NCBI GenBank assembly: GCA_946122785.1
Contig: CAMGYJ010000003.1
Coordinates: 25,189,811-25,253,810, forward strand
From: Linum tenue
Lineage: Eukaryota > Streptophyta > Magnoliopsida > Malpighiales > Linaceae
DNA: 64,000 nt
Reading direction: 5' to 3'
Made by a program: the position numbers and the translations under genes. How positions within the stretch are numbered: position 1 is the stretch's first letter; each line of letters starts with the position of its first letter. The notes under the pieces are model-generated. The model saw only the letters and a program-made list of their open reading frames with translations, made no database searches and had not been told where the DNA came from. Shown in pieces: positions 32,405 through 42,710 of this stretch.

Positions 32405-33775
32405 TGACACGCTAAAACACAACACCAAACTGCGACCAAGTGTAATCGCAGTCCGGAAATGCAGTAACAGGCAAGCTCTAATTGTCAACCCGGTGTTTAT
32501 ATGTTATCTAGCAAACTAAGTTGAGTGATTGTGATTTTAACTAAAAGCGGTAAGAAAACAGGAAATGGTTCGGTTTTCTAAAGCAAAGGAAGAGTCACTC
32601 GGGAATGAGTCCCCCTAGCTCCTTAGTTAGGTCTCAGTTGTAATTACCCTAGGTTGATTAACTGTTGATTAAACTGCGGAAGATCAGACAGTAGCTTGGA
32701 ACTCTTAAGCTGACCAAGCCCTCTCAGGCAGGCTAACCGGCAGGCGACTAATCATCACCGGGATAGACTACTGAGGCAATAAGCACAGAACTCCACTACT
32801 GGAATTAAATTCCAGTACAAAGCAGTAAATTGATTAACTCTCGTATAACCAATTTACCACTACCGATTGATGAAGCTCTAACAACCTAATCAGATTCTAT
32901 CTATCTCAGGTTGCAGCAGAAATCAAGAAAAGATGATCAGACTTCAATTGACTCAATGAATCATGCATCAATCAATTAAAATCAAACAGTATAACAATCC
33001 CAAGTCATTACAATCACGATTTCTAACACATGGAACTAGGATTCTTCATACCCAAGTGAGAGAAAGTTCTACTCCATATATAGAGAGAGAGAGAGGAAAA
33101 CAGTAATTAGAGTAGTCATACTCATAAAGATGAGGAAAATCTGCTCTGGGATGATGATCTTCACTCCTATGATGATCTCCAAGCTCGATAGATGAAACCC
33201 AACTCCAAAATCACCTCTATGATGTGTTCTTCGCACATTCTCTCTCTAGGGCTCTGTTTTTGCTCCAAAAAGTCGATTCCTTCTCCTTTGGCTCGAAATT
33301 GGGTTAAAACCCAGAAATTCCCGACCACATGGCCAGGCCACACGGCCGTGTGGCTTTCCAGTATGCCTGTGTGGATGTCAAAACGCGCCGTTTCGATTAG
33401 TGAGTTTTCAGGCATGCTGCACGTCCAGGGACACACGGCCGTGTGGATTTCCAGGCTGCCCGTGTGAGCTCCCTGGACTTTCCACACGGCCAGAAGGGGT
33501 CCCCTACACGGCCAGTGTGGCTTGCCCGTGCAAAATGGTGCCACACGACCGTGTGGGATTTTAGGCATGCTCGTGTGGCTTCCTCAGCTTCTCGCCAAAC
33601 GTCCAATCTTCGTTCAATCGACCCAGAACTCGTTCCCAAACTTTCATTCACATACTAGGACCTGAAATATCACCAACAAGAACAACCTAGCGTGAAATCG
33701 GCCTAAAACACGAGAAATAAGACTCAAACGGTACAAGAATGGTGGGCAAAAACATGTGTATATATCAAGTCATCA
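32405..33775 (-). repeat. 5' LTR of the Athila-type element
   Basis: 1,371 bp, TGACACGCTAAAACAC to CAAGTCATCA on the plus strand, matching 19394-20766. Contains CCACACGGCCGTGTGG at 33338-33353 and a second copy near 33433. An AG-rich microsatellite is at 33081-33096. Confidence 0.93.
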
Positions 33776-34300
33776 ACAATCAATTAGTTTATTTATAAAG
33801 GCAAGCATGAAGAAGGAGAAGAATAAGATGATGACGAAGAGAAAGAGTCGATAAAGGGTAAGTGCAACTGTAATCGCCATCGGGAATGGCTTGATTCGAA
33901 AAATCGATGGGGTTTCAACTGATTGATTGGGTATCTGATCTTTTGAGCAATCAATGTAGGGATTATTTGCCGTTTTCTTTGCCATCAAAGAGAAAACTGC
34001 GAGATTTGAGGAGAAGAGGAAGGGTTGGGGCTGGAGATTGGTTTATCAGAACGAGATTTGGATACAGGAGGAGGATTTTTCGCGAATGAAGTGGGATGGG
34101 GAGTGCTAGGGTTCTCTGATTGCTAGTTTCGAGGGTTGCCGGGACGGATTATATAAAAACCATCACCGCCCGGCAACCGGCTACAGCAGGTTTCGGGTTC
34201 CCCAGAAACCGTCAACAATCCGGTGAAACGGATTTAATCCGCCATGAGACGGATTGGGCTCGGGCGGGCACCCGGAATTCGGGCCCAGTTGCCAAGCCTA
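33776..34300 (-). other. Probable 5' end of the hAT element split off by the Athila insertion
   Basis: On the minus strand this starts at 34300 with TAGGCTTGGCAACTGGGCC, the style of hAT termini, followed by GGGCCCGAATTCCGGG. Then come a TATA-like TTATATAATCC at about 34150 and an AACCCTAGC leader. It ends at the Athila target site. On the other side of Athila (19393 downward) comes the hAT transposase start. I infer one hAT element interrupted by Athila. The short frame at 33773-33988 shows no family match. Confidence 0.5.
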
Positions 34301-34741
34301 CTGCTATATCAAGACCATGCTTTTCTCAAGACCGAGTTACAAGTGCAAAGAGTAGTCAAATAGAGCTTGAGATACTTAAACCAATTGAGCAATTCGATGT
34401 TCTGTGTGAGTGAGATTCTCTGTCCTTCTAAACCTGCTGTCCAAACAAGGTAATTCCAGTATTGTATACTGGGCAAAGGATGTATTACATGAAGTGGACA
34501 ATGTTAATTGCACCTCTGATTGATTGTGTACAGAACTTGGAAAGAATTAGCCATTGCCATCAATTGACAAGGACATGCAGACATTATTTTACATGAATAC
34601 ATTACAAGTTTACAACCCTGTCCTGGGATAAACCAGTCCATCTTATCAGCTAATCTACAGGATTTTCTGTAGCCTCTTGTCTATTAACTGATATCATAGT
34701 TTTTCTTAAAAACTGACTAAGAATGAAGAGAGATAAGAGAA
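34301..34741. other. Host DNA downstream of LPPE (3' UTR and flank)
   Basis: Non-repetitive, no frame of note. On the minus strand the segment from 34741 to about 34580 is probably the 3' UTR of LPPE; the poly(A) site cannot be fixed. The hAT/Athila stack begins 440 bp beyond the stop codon. Confidence 0.5.
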
Positions 34742-36055
34742 CTAATCATCAATAAGCCAGTAGTTAATAACATAGACGATGAAGCTGACGCAGAATGTAA
34801 GAGCGCCCAAAACAACCACCAGCCGAACCCAAACAGATGAAATGAAAGCCTGAAACACAAATTCACTCCATAGCCAATACCACAAAGCTGAGAAACCTGT
34901 ACCCACTACTGCTCCAACCACCACTTGGTTCACTGTGTGTAGCTTCTGCGATACTCGTAGCCATGACTGCCAATCCAAAAAACGGACGAGAAAAGAGAAA
35001 GCAAGCTTCTGGTCACAAAATCTCCCACCATGTTTGACTCTAATAAGAACATTAGAAATATGAACCCTGGAATCATCCCAAGCTGAGAAAGGTGTGCACT
35101 CACAAAATAGGAGCCACTAGCCAAAAACATTGCAGTGAGGATGACTGAAACTGCATTCACCCCTAGCGATTCAACAGCTGCAACACAGAATTCAGAGAGC
35201 AAATTCCCAAATGATTCAGACTTCGGACCAAACAACTGAGAGCCACCCAACAAGCTAAAAATGGAGCAGATTGTGTAGTAGAGGAAGGAACTTTACTTGC
35301 GAGAACGCCAAAGGTAACAATGTAGAATATGGATTGAGCGTGTGAAGAAGGCATTCCAGGGTCACCTCTCGCAGTAGGAAATGGCCTCTCCTGGTTCAGA
35401 ATCCGCTTAAGTACCACTGACAGGACCGAATTGATGACAGCACCTGTAGCCACCCACAGCGCGTCTGCATCGTGCCTCCACAGAAAGAAAGCGCCAAAAG
35501 CCGCAGATACTAACCATTTGCTCTGCCACCAACCCAAGAAGAAACAAATGAAAAAGGGAACCTCGTTCAACAGTTCGATTGGTAGATGGGACTTCTTTAA
35601 TCAAGGCAGTGACTTACCCAAAACCCCTGAATTGAAATTTGCCACAAATGCTAACAATAGAAACTTCTTTGTGCTATTAAAACCAATCGACGGTTAAGAG
35701 ACGACAGAGAACGAACGAGGATACAAACCATGCTATTGAGGGTAGCTTCCAGTCCACCGCCGTCAATTGATAGAGCTTGAAACTCGGGAGAGTCGTTGAC
35801 CAAAACTTCCTGCTGATGTACTCCCATACTTTCCTCGTTCCTCCCCCTACTAATTCCAGGCGACTTGAACGACTCGGTAGACATGGTGTTCGACGAAAGT
35901 CCAGCTCTCGCGTTCGTCCTAGTTCCACGAAAGCCGGTCGATTCCGGGGTAGAAAACCGAATACGCAAACTGGGTCTGGAGAAATTGGTCCGGTAAGGAC
36001 GAGCAGAGAAGAATTTCGAGGTGGGTCTGTGGAGAAGAGCCGCCCCGGAGATCAT
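34742..36055 (-). CDS. LPPE: Lipid phosphate phosphatase epsilon, chloroplastic (PAP2 family)
   Basis: Four coding exons on the minus strand: 36055-35729, 35522-35297, 35177-35104 and 34966-34742, all with GT-AG borders, giving 283 residues. It dephosphorylates phosphatidic acid to diacylglycerol in plastid membranes, by family knowledge. The first ~60 residues are rich in Ser, Arg and Thr with few acids, fitting a transit peptide. PAP2 signature parts are KRILNQERP (exon 2), PSSHAQS (PSGH motif) and LRVSQKLHTVNQ (exons 3-4; the usual Asp is Gln, as in the LPP-epsilon subgroup). Five or six hydrophobic helices follow SKWLVSAAFG. No stop or frameshift, so it is probably functional. Confidence 0.93.
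34967..35103 (-). other. LPPE intron 3
   Basis: Minus-strand GTGAGTGCAC...GATTGGCAG, 137 bp, phase 0, between SGSYF and SWLRVS. Confidence 0.85.
35178..35296 (-). other. LPPE intron 2
   Basis: Minus-strand GTAAAGTTCC...GTGTTGCAG, 119 bp, phase 1. The split codon lies between GVLA and VESLG. Confidence 0.85.
35523..35728 (-). other. LPPE intron 1
   Basis: Minus-strand GTTTGTATCC...TTGGTGGCAG, 206 bp, phase 0. Joining the flanks gives LNSM followed by SKWLVS, consistent with the family alignment. Confidence 0.85.
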
Positions 36056-36155
36056 TCTCGTCCGTAGAAGGAGATGAGGGAAATGAAGGAGCCAGAGTAG
36101 TACAGAAGAAAAGACCGGGAAGCAGCATGAGCAGAAAAGTTCTGCATTTCCGGTG

Positions 36156-36163
36156 CTTATAAA
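36156..36163 (-). promoter_or_regulatory. Candidate TATA box of LPPE
   Basis: Minus-strand TTTATAAG about 100 bp upstream of the LPPE start codon, followed by a pyrimidine-rich leader. The position suits a transcription start near 36130. Motif only. Confidence 0.45.
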
Positions 36164-36239
36164 GGGAGCTCAGAGGGGCGTTAAATTTGTGGTGGCAGAT
36201 GGATAGTATTGATGATGGTGATGACGGAAGATCCAAAAA

Positions 36240-37080
36240 ACGGATCTGGATTTGGGGACCTTCCCGTCAAATTTCGTATCAATGTAGAACCGAAGACTTT
36301 CGATGGTCCACTTAGTGAGGAATGAACAACTCTTTTTTTGTTTTGTTTTTTCCTTCTACGGTATCAAACTATCAATGGTGAGTGGTGACCTGTGGATTTG
36401 GATTATCTTGCAGCGTCGATTTAAACAAGCAACTAGCAAAGCGATCTGTGCCTTCCCTTGGACGACGCTTGTCATTTTCCTTCTCCTCCGTATGCTGAAT
36501 TAACGGCAAACGTTTATATCCCACCAATAAAACGTAGAATTGGTGCCATCTACTCCCCTACGAATTTGCGGTCGGCAAAAAGAAGAAAAACAAACGCGAG
36601 TTAGCAGAAACACTGAAATAGTCAAATAAGTGCGTCCAAATAAGAATTGAAAATGTAAGGGTTAGCTAATAAATGTCAAAAGTATCTTATAAAATAAATA
36701 AAATACCACAGTGTCAAGCCTAAAAACAAACCACATATGTAAAATCTGTGTATTTTTTGCATTGATATATTTGCGTCCAAAATTAATTATATTATGTATA
36801 TAAAGCATAAATTTTAATACAAAACATTTATATTTGTAGAACTGCAAAACTTTATATGGACAGTTGTTGTTGGAAGTATATTTGACGGTGAGGTTAGCAT
36901 AAGGGTTGGAAGGCAAAGTCATTTTAGACAACTTACATGAATCTTTAGGCAATAGTTAATAGATTGAAGTGCTACTAATTTCATGATATAATAGTAGTAA
37001 AATGATGTGGATATTTTTTGCTAAAAAATATCAAAATTGATATCATTTTAACGAGTGTATAAATTTTGATTTTTAAATTT
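36240..37080. other. Host intergenic DNA upstream of LPPE
   Basis: AT-rich from about 36650. No gene or clear repeat seen. Ends at the Tat 5' LTR. The left part (36240-36500) may hold LPPE promoter elements, but none can be named. Confidence 0.5.
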
Positions 37081-37621
37081 TGTTGGGGTAGCATTAACCG
37101 AACCCAGGGTGACATGAAAATGGTTAAAGCTCAAGCCCACGGGTAGGAGTGATGAGGCAGGCCCAAGCTAGTGAGTTGGGGCCACACTCGGGAGAGTAGG
37201 CGCATAACGACAAAAGGGAGGTGAGGACAACACGGTACGGAGTGGGAAAGTGAAGATGGAGACACCTGGCGATCGTGGACCCTGCTGGGCGCCTAGTTTG
37301 GAACGCCCTGAAGATGCCACGTATAGGCGCCCGACTGTTGTACCGTAGCAAGCATTAAATGAAGTGATGACGTGGTGCTGAATGCCTGGAGGACGGTTGG
37401 GACTTCGACAAGTATAAATAGTGCTCGGTAGGTGGCATTTACGCAAGTTGGCTTCTCTCTCTAAAATCTTTCTCGACACTTATCTCTCTAGAACTTGCAC
37501 TGACTTGAGCGTTAGAGTGCTAACGGGCACCCCGAGACCCACTAGGCGCTTGTTTGTGCAAGGTCCCGGCGCCTCTGCGGTGGATAGTTCTCATAAGTTC
37601 CGAATAGGCGCATGGAGAACG
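37081..37621 (+). repeat. 5' LTR of the Tat element
   Basis: Starts TGTTGGGGTAGCATTAACCG and matches 48036-48460. A TATA box TATAAATA is at 37413-37420. The right edge is at or just before the solo LTR insertion, so the primer binding site is lost or unrecognisable. Confidence 0.85.
37413..37420 (+). promoter_or_regulatory. TATA box in the Tat 5' LTR
   Basis: AGTATAAATAGTGC, also present in the 3' LTR at 48355-48362. A TGACGTGG motif (bZIP-type) lies about 45 bp upstream. Confidence 0.6.
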
Positions 37622-39073
37622 TGATGACTCGATATTTGCACATGTATTCCCCTTTGTTTCTTGATCGTTTAAGCTTGCATTATCGCTTCTTTTGCCTATT
37701 TTACGCTAGGTTGTGTTCCTTTGTCACATTTCAGGTCCTAGCACATAAAGTGAAGCGTAGGCGCAAGTTTCAAGTCAATCGGAGATCAATTGGCGACTCG
37801 GGGGAAGAAACTCGGGTATGACTTGAAGAAGAATGGATTTATACCTTAGTTTGTGACAATATAATCATGTAATCTTGTCAAGAGAAGAAAGAGGACGAGA
37901 CTACGAGCGTCTGGGATCTAACGACACCTGATTTGGAGTCCGAACGAGGGAGAAACGAAGAATCAAAAGATAGGGGAAAATTGGTTTGGGCTTCTCTGAG
38001 AAACAGAAGGGGCCCCTATCGTGACGCTAAAATCCCCGGTAGGGGATTTTTGGCCTTGATAGGGGATTTTCCCAAAAATCCCCCGTCGTGAACAAAAAAT
38101 CCCCGGTCGTGACCTAAAATACTCGACAGGGGATTTTGACCGGGGATCTCGAACGCAGGCTATTAAAAGCCTGCTTTGTGCATTTTTGCAAGGGAGAGCT
38201 GGGTTTTGAATCCCAAACACCCAAGGGACGAACCAAAGAGAGAGAGGGCGATTTGAGGGCATTCTTGGAGTGGAATTGGAGGATTTCTTTGCCTTGGAAG
38301 CTCGACGAACAAGCCCAGACTTGAAGACTGATCATCTGAAGATTCTTACTGCAGTCTCTCTCTTCTCTATGGAGTAACTTCCCTTCACTTAGGTTTTGAG
38401 GAACCCTAGCCATGTTTGTTTGATTGGATGATTGTATGAGTACTCTTACTTGATAATCTTGAGTTCATATTCAATCTATGCAAGTTTTCATGATTCAATT
38501 CTACTTTAGTCGAGATTATTGATTCTGCTTTGATCCTATGAGAGCGAATACCTGATTAGGTCAATAGAGCACCATAGATTGATAGTAGAGGATCGATTGC
38601 TTTAGTCGAGGGTTGATTCACTGCTTTGTATCGATTGAGAACCACATTCGATAGAGGGAGTCTAGTTCAGAATGCCTTGATCGGTTGTTCTAGAGAAGGA
38701 TACGTCCCTCTAGGCAATTGACTCAAGAGGGCCTTGTTCCTTTAGTCGAGACTCAAGGTCTAGTCAAGGATTCTCCGCATTGTGAATGAAAGTGAAACAA
38801 GTTAGAGATCATCAATCGTTAATCTGGCTAGTGGCTAGGGGGAATCATACCTAAGTGAGTTCCCAACCTGTAATTAGATTAACTTTAACTGTAGTTTGCT
38901 AGAGTAGTTTTAGTTCTTTCATCTTAATCTGGTTTGCTAGATAATGAACTGAAGCTGAGTAATAGTAACTCTAGAGACCCGTGGATTCGATATTTATTAC
39001 TTGAGCCACTATACTGCAGTCCCTTTCATTGGTTACACTTGGCCATTGTTAGGAGTTGTGTCATAGCGAGTCA
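37622..39073 (+). mobile_element. Solo LTR of a Ty3/gypsy element (copy 2)
   Basis: Starts TGATGACTCGATATTTGCAC and ends AGCGAGTCA, so the termini TGACTCG/CGAGTCA are inverted. The flanks are GAACG (37617-37621) and TAACG (39074-39078), a 5-bp duplication with one mismatch. Same family as 6638-7996, by shared ends, TTTAGTCGAG repeats and the ACTTGGCCATT block. Both copies hold CCCCGGTCGGG/CCCCGGTAGGG-type repeats (here at 38030-38150). Confidence 0.85.
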
Positions 39074-39078
39074 TAACG

Positions 39079-40190
39079 TGAATGAAGGGAATGAAGGGGA
39101 GGATAGTCCGAGATCGGAGACCTCAAACCCCGAGGAGGGCGAGCGTCAGCCGAGTCAGGAGTTGCGTATGGACGTGGAAGGAGAGGGCAGCCATGGGCGC
39201 CCGTCGGCGGGTGAAGGGGAATCCTTGACGAAGAGGGAGTTGTTTCTAATCATAGTTGACCAAGATCGGGTCATAGCAGCGCTCAGAAGGGAGTTGGAAG
39301 GAGGACGAAGCGAAGACATGATGACGTACAGCCTAGGGGTGAGAAAGCGAGAAAGGGCGGGGGATGACTCAAAGTCCATGCAATATGAATTTCCGCATTA
39401 CGCTGAGCAGGACGCCGATCTACCTGGTGGCCCGCGTACCTGGAGGCTACCAGCCGAACACACGATCCTGACATTACCTAGTTACGATGGGGTGGCAGCC
39501 CCTGGCGTGAAGTATCTTGATGGAGCCGGCGGGGACGACGATCCTGACATTACCTAGTTACGATGGGGTGGCAGACCTAGCAGATCATTTGAACAGCTAT
39601 TTCACGAAGATGCAACTGTACAACAGCTCGGATGCTACGTTGTGTAAGGTATTTCCGTCCACGTTTGCGGGGGTGGTCTTGGACTGGTACCATCAAATCG
39701 AGGAAGGGAGCATCAAATGTTTTGAGCAATTCACGGAGCTGTCCTTGTCCAAATTCGCAAGACGGAAGCATTGAACTTTGACTATAGGCGCTTTATTCAA
39801 GGTGCAGCAGAGGGAAGGCGAAGCGCTTAGAGAATTTTACGACCGATGGATCTCAATCGCCATGGCGGTTAAAAACGTCCATCCAGCGGTGTTGGGATTT
39901 TGCCTGGATGCATGCACTGCAAGCGAAGAGTTGTGCCGAGTCCTTTCTAAGCGAGACGTGGTGTCCACTGAAGACCTAGATCGGAGAGTGTAGAAGGTGA
40001 TCATGTTGGAGGAAAAGTTGGCTGCACGGAGGGCAGAAAATAGGCGTCTGAGGGGTGAAGAGGTTGACGTAAGGCAGGCGCCGAGCCCCATGATGGGAAA
40101 CCTCGGCCCGCAAAGAAGGTCGGAGGCGCCGCGCCCGTTGCTAAGGGGTGCATAAAATTTCACGGAGTACAATGATACGCTAAAAAATGT
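39079..40190 (+). pseudogene. Tat gag
   Basis: Begins right after the solo LTR with an acidic, Ser/Glu-rich region (ELRMDVEGEGSHGRPSAGEG). The gag domain follows, with TILTLPSYDGVADLADHLNS, KVFPSTFAGVVLDWYHQIEE, FTELSLSKFARRKH and QQREGEALREFYDRW. A 37-bp stretch coding for TILTLPSYDGVA is directly duplicated (39462-39498 and 39538-39574, 76-bp period). Stops at about 39555, 39772, 39991 and 40153 break the frame. Confidence 0.85.
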
Positions 40191-40191
40191 C

Positions 40192-41175
40192 TTGCAGTAT
40201 GTGAATGAAAGGGGATATCACATACGTTGGCCGGGGCCTATGCGGGGCCAACCAAATGAGAAAAATCTTGATCGGTACTGTGACTTCCATCGGGACAAGG
40301 GGCACTACACAGCTGATTGCTACCAACTTAAAGCTGAACTTCAAACCTTGGCCGATAAGGGAATGCTCAATGACTTTGTTAGGAGAGTGGAAGAAAAGAC
40401 TCATCGCACCTATGCTGCGAGGCCGGTGCCTGCGGCATCTGTGGTCCAGAAGACGCCTGAAGTGCCGGTGACTCAGCAGGTGCCTGAGATACCCCCACCT
40501 CCTTTTGAAGTGGACCAAGTAGGAGAACCTAGCTGCGTCAGGCTCACAGTCGAGTCCATAACCGGCACCCTCGACCTGAGAGAGAAATTGGAGAGAACTA
40601 GGCGCCTAATGTCCACCTCGTTGGAGGCAAAAGCAGCGGTACACATACACTTCAACCAAGAACCGGATGAGGCGTGCCATGTCCCGTCGGAAAAGGCTTT
40701 GGAGATACAAGGGGTGATAGCAGGATGCAAGGTGAAAAGAATGTTGGTGGACACCGGTAGTTCGATGGATGTCCTGTTCAAAAGCACGTTTGAGTGCATG
40801 CAATTGGCGCCTAAGTTGATGCGCCCCTCAAGCTCTGTGTTAATTGGGTTCTCAGGGGTGCCCGCCCAAGTCATCGGGCGAGTGCGCCTGCCCGTGACCC
40901 TCAGTGATGAAGCACATTGCGTGACGCATGCGGTAGAATTTGGAATCGTGGACTGCCCATCATCGTACAACGTGATACTTGGTCGACCACTCTATGCACA
41001 ATTCAATGGAGTGGCTTCCACTTATCACCAAACGCTGAAGTTTGTGGCGCCACAAGGCATAGGCATCTCGCGGGGAAGGAATGTTCCACGATATGCACTA
41101 AAGGAGGAACCAAGATGCCGCATCCGAAAACATAGGCTAAACATCATCGACATTCGCCCCGAGGAGGCTCCCTGA
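40192..41175 (+). CDS. Tat gag C-terminus and aspartic protease
   Basis: Open frame of 327 codons. Near its start a zinc-knuckle-like CDFHRDKGHYTADC follows NLDRY. A Pro/Val-rich linker comes next, then the retroviral-type protease with RMLVDTGSSMDVLFKST (catalytic DTG intact), SSVLIGFSGVPAQVIG and SYNVILGRPLYAQFN. The frame is a domain of the gag-pol polyprotein, not a separate gene; its upstream junction has a stop. Confidence 0.8.
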   Translation: MQYVNERGYHIRWPGPMRGQPNEKNLDRYCDFHRDKGHYTADCYQLKAELQTLADKGMLNDFVRRVEEKTHRTYAARPVPAASVVQKTPEVPVTQQVPEIPPPPFEVDQVGEPSCVRLTVESITGTLDLREKLERTRRLMSTSLEAKAAVHIHFNQEPDEACHVPSEKALEIQGVIAGCKVKRMLVDTGSSMDVLFKSTFECMQLAPKLMRPSSSVLIGFSGVPAQVIGRVRLPVTLSDEAHCVTHAVEFGIVDCPSSYNVILGRPLYAQFNGVASTYHQTLKFVAPQGIGISRGRNVPRYALKEEPRCRIRKHRLNIIDIRPEEAP

Positions 41176-42040
41176 GCAGAGTCTATGGACGATGAGTTAG
41201 TTGTGGCGATAGATGAAGGGCGCCCAGAGAGACAAGTGCGAATATCCGCGCAAGCCCCTGAAGTCATGAAGGCGCCTTTGATAGAATTGGTCCGAAGAAT
41301 TTGGGGAGCTGTTTGCCTGGAGCGCACAAGACATGCCTGGGGTGTCCCCTGAGACAGCGACGCATAGGCTCGCCATGAAGGAAGGCAAAAGTCTTTTCCA
41401 ACAAAAGCGCTGAAATTTGTCCCCCAAAAAAGAGGAGGCGCTTCGTCGTGAAGTTGACAGATTACTCGAGGCAGGATTCGTGGAGGAAGATAGGGCGAAG
41501 ACGGCCTTCATGACACCCTTTGGTAACTTCTGCTACAGAGTGATGGCGTTTGGGTTAAAGAACGCAGGAGCCACATACCAGCGCATGGTAAACCAGGTTT
41601 TCCGCAATCAACTAGGGAGGAATGTGGAAGCATACGTGGATGAGTTGATCGTGAAAAACAAGAGGCGCCAGGATCACATCATGGACTTACGAGAAACTTT
41701 CGAGACGATGCGTCACTTTAGGTTAAGGCTTAACCCTAAAAAGTGTGTATTCTAGGCCGAGGCAGGAAAATTCTTGGGATTCATGATAACGAAGCGAGGA
41801 ATTGAAGCTAACCACAAACAAGTCGAGGCAATTATGAGCTTGGCTCCCCCTCGAACGCCGAAGGAGGTACAAGGATTGACGGGAAGGTTAGCAGCGCTTG
41901 GGCGATTCACTCTGAGAGCCTCTGACTGGGGCGCCCCCTTTTTCAAGGTCCTGAAAAAAGCCACCAAATTCAAGTGGACCGAGGAGTGTGACAAAGCCTT
42001 CAAAGACTTGAAGAGGTTGCTCACGGCGCCTACAGTGATG
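41176..42040 (+). pseudogene. Tat reverse transcriptase with internal deletion
   Basis: SPKKEEALRREVDRLLEAGF is followed at once by DRAKTAFMTPFGNFCYRVMA. The fingers/palm segment with the first catalytic Asp, expected between them, is missing (roughly 65-70 codons by family comparison). The later block reads AYVDELIVKN, so the YVDD box is YVDE. A stop at 41753 precedes the thumb (GKFLGFMITKRGIEANHKQV). Polymerase activity is excluded. Confidence 0.85.
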
Positions 42041-42710
42041 ACTGCGCCCAAGGCAAAGGAGGTGCTATATTTGTACATAGTTGTGTCTCACATCGCCGTA
42101 AGTGCAGTTCTCATATCCAAAGATCCGCTGAAAAGTGAAGAGAGACTGGTATATTACGTCAGCCGCACCATGGTAGGTCACGAAACACGATACGCGCCAA
42201 TAGAAAAGGCAGCGCTGGCGGTGGTGATGGCGGCGAACAAACTTCGACCCTATTTTCAGGCTCATAGTGTTGTGGTGCTCACAAATCTTCCCCTCAGGAC
42301 TGTTCTTGGGTCCACGGACGTATCTGGGCGCCTGGTGAAATGGGTCGTACAACTTAGTGAATTTGACATAAGCTATGCGCCCCGTCCCGCTATCAAGGCT
42401 CAGGTATTGGCGGATTTCATGGCTGAGGGTGTAGTGGATGGGGGAACCAGAGTTGAGAAAAGTTGGCAAGTGCACGTGGACGGAGCGGCAAGCCGAGCAG
42501 GCGCGGGAGCGGGTGTGGTCCTTATTAGTCCGCTTGGCGCCCTGCACGAGGTGGCTTTATGCTTTGCGGCCCTTAAAACAAACAACGCCGCGGAGTATGA
42601 AGTTGTCTTGGAGGGGCTCCACATTGCGAGGGAGTTAGGTTCCCAGAAAGTGAATGTCAAAACTGATTTGACACTAGTGGATGGCTCCAATATGGCTCTT
42701 TCTCACCCAA
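42041..42710 (+). pseudogene. Tat dual RNase H (gypsy-type and archaeal-like)
   Basis: First the gypsy RNase H: YYVSRTMVGHETRYAPIEK, LAVVMAANKLRPYFQAH and FDISYAPRPAIKAQVLADFM. Then a second domain: VHVDGAASRAGAGAGVVLIS, NNAAEYEVVLEGLHIARELG and VKTDLTLVDG. This second, archaeal-like RNase H is the hallmark of Tat. After about 42690 the frame shifts and part of the second domain's end is missing. Confidence 0.85.

Larger units (their letters stand above)
19394..33775 (-). mobile_element. Athila-type Ty3/gypsy retrotransposon, 14.4 kb
   Basis: Two LTRs of about 1.37 kb, a tRNA-Asp primer binding site, gag, a fused protease/RT/integrase frame, an extra ORF downstream of pol and a polypurine tract, all on the minus strand. 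The flanks ACAAC (19389-19393) and ACAAT (33776-33780) are a 5-bp duplication with one mismatch. It lies inside the presumed leader of the hAT gene. Pol is interrupted by a 2.5-kb insertion that replaces the RNase H domain. Several stops show that it is not functional. Confidence 0.92.

Noticed and set aside
33773..33988. Minus-strand frame with a hydrophobic C terminus beside the Athila 5' LTR
   Set aside because: Its end runs into the LTR and no family is recognised; more likely leader DNA of the hAT element.
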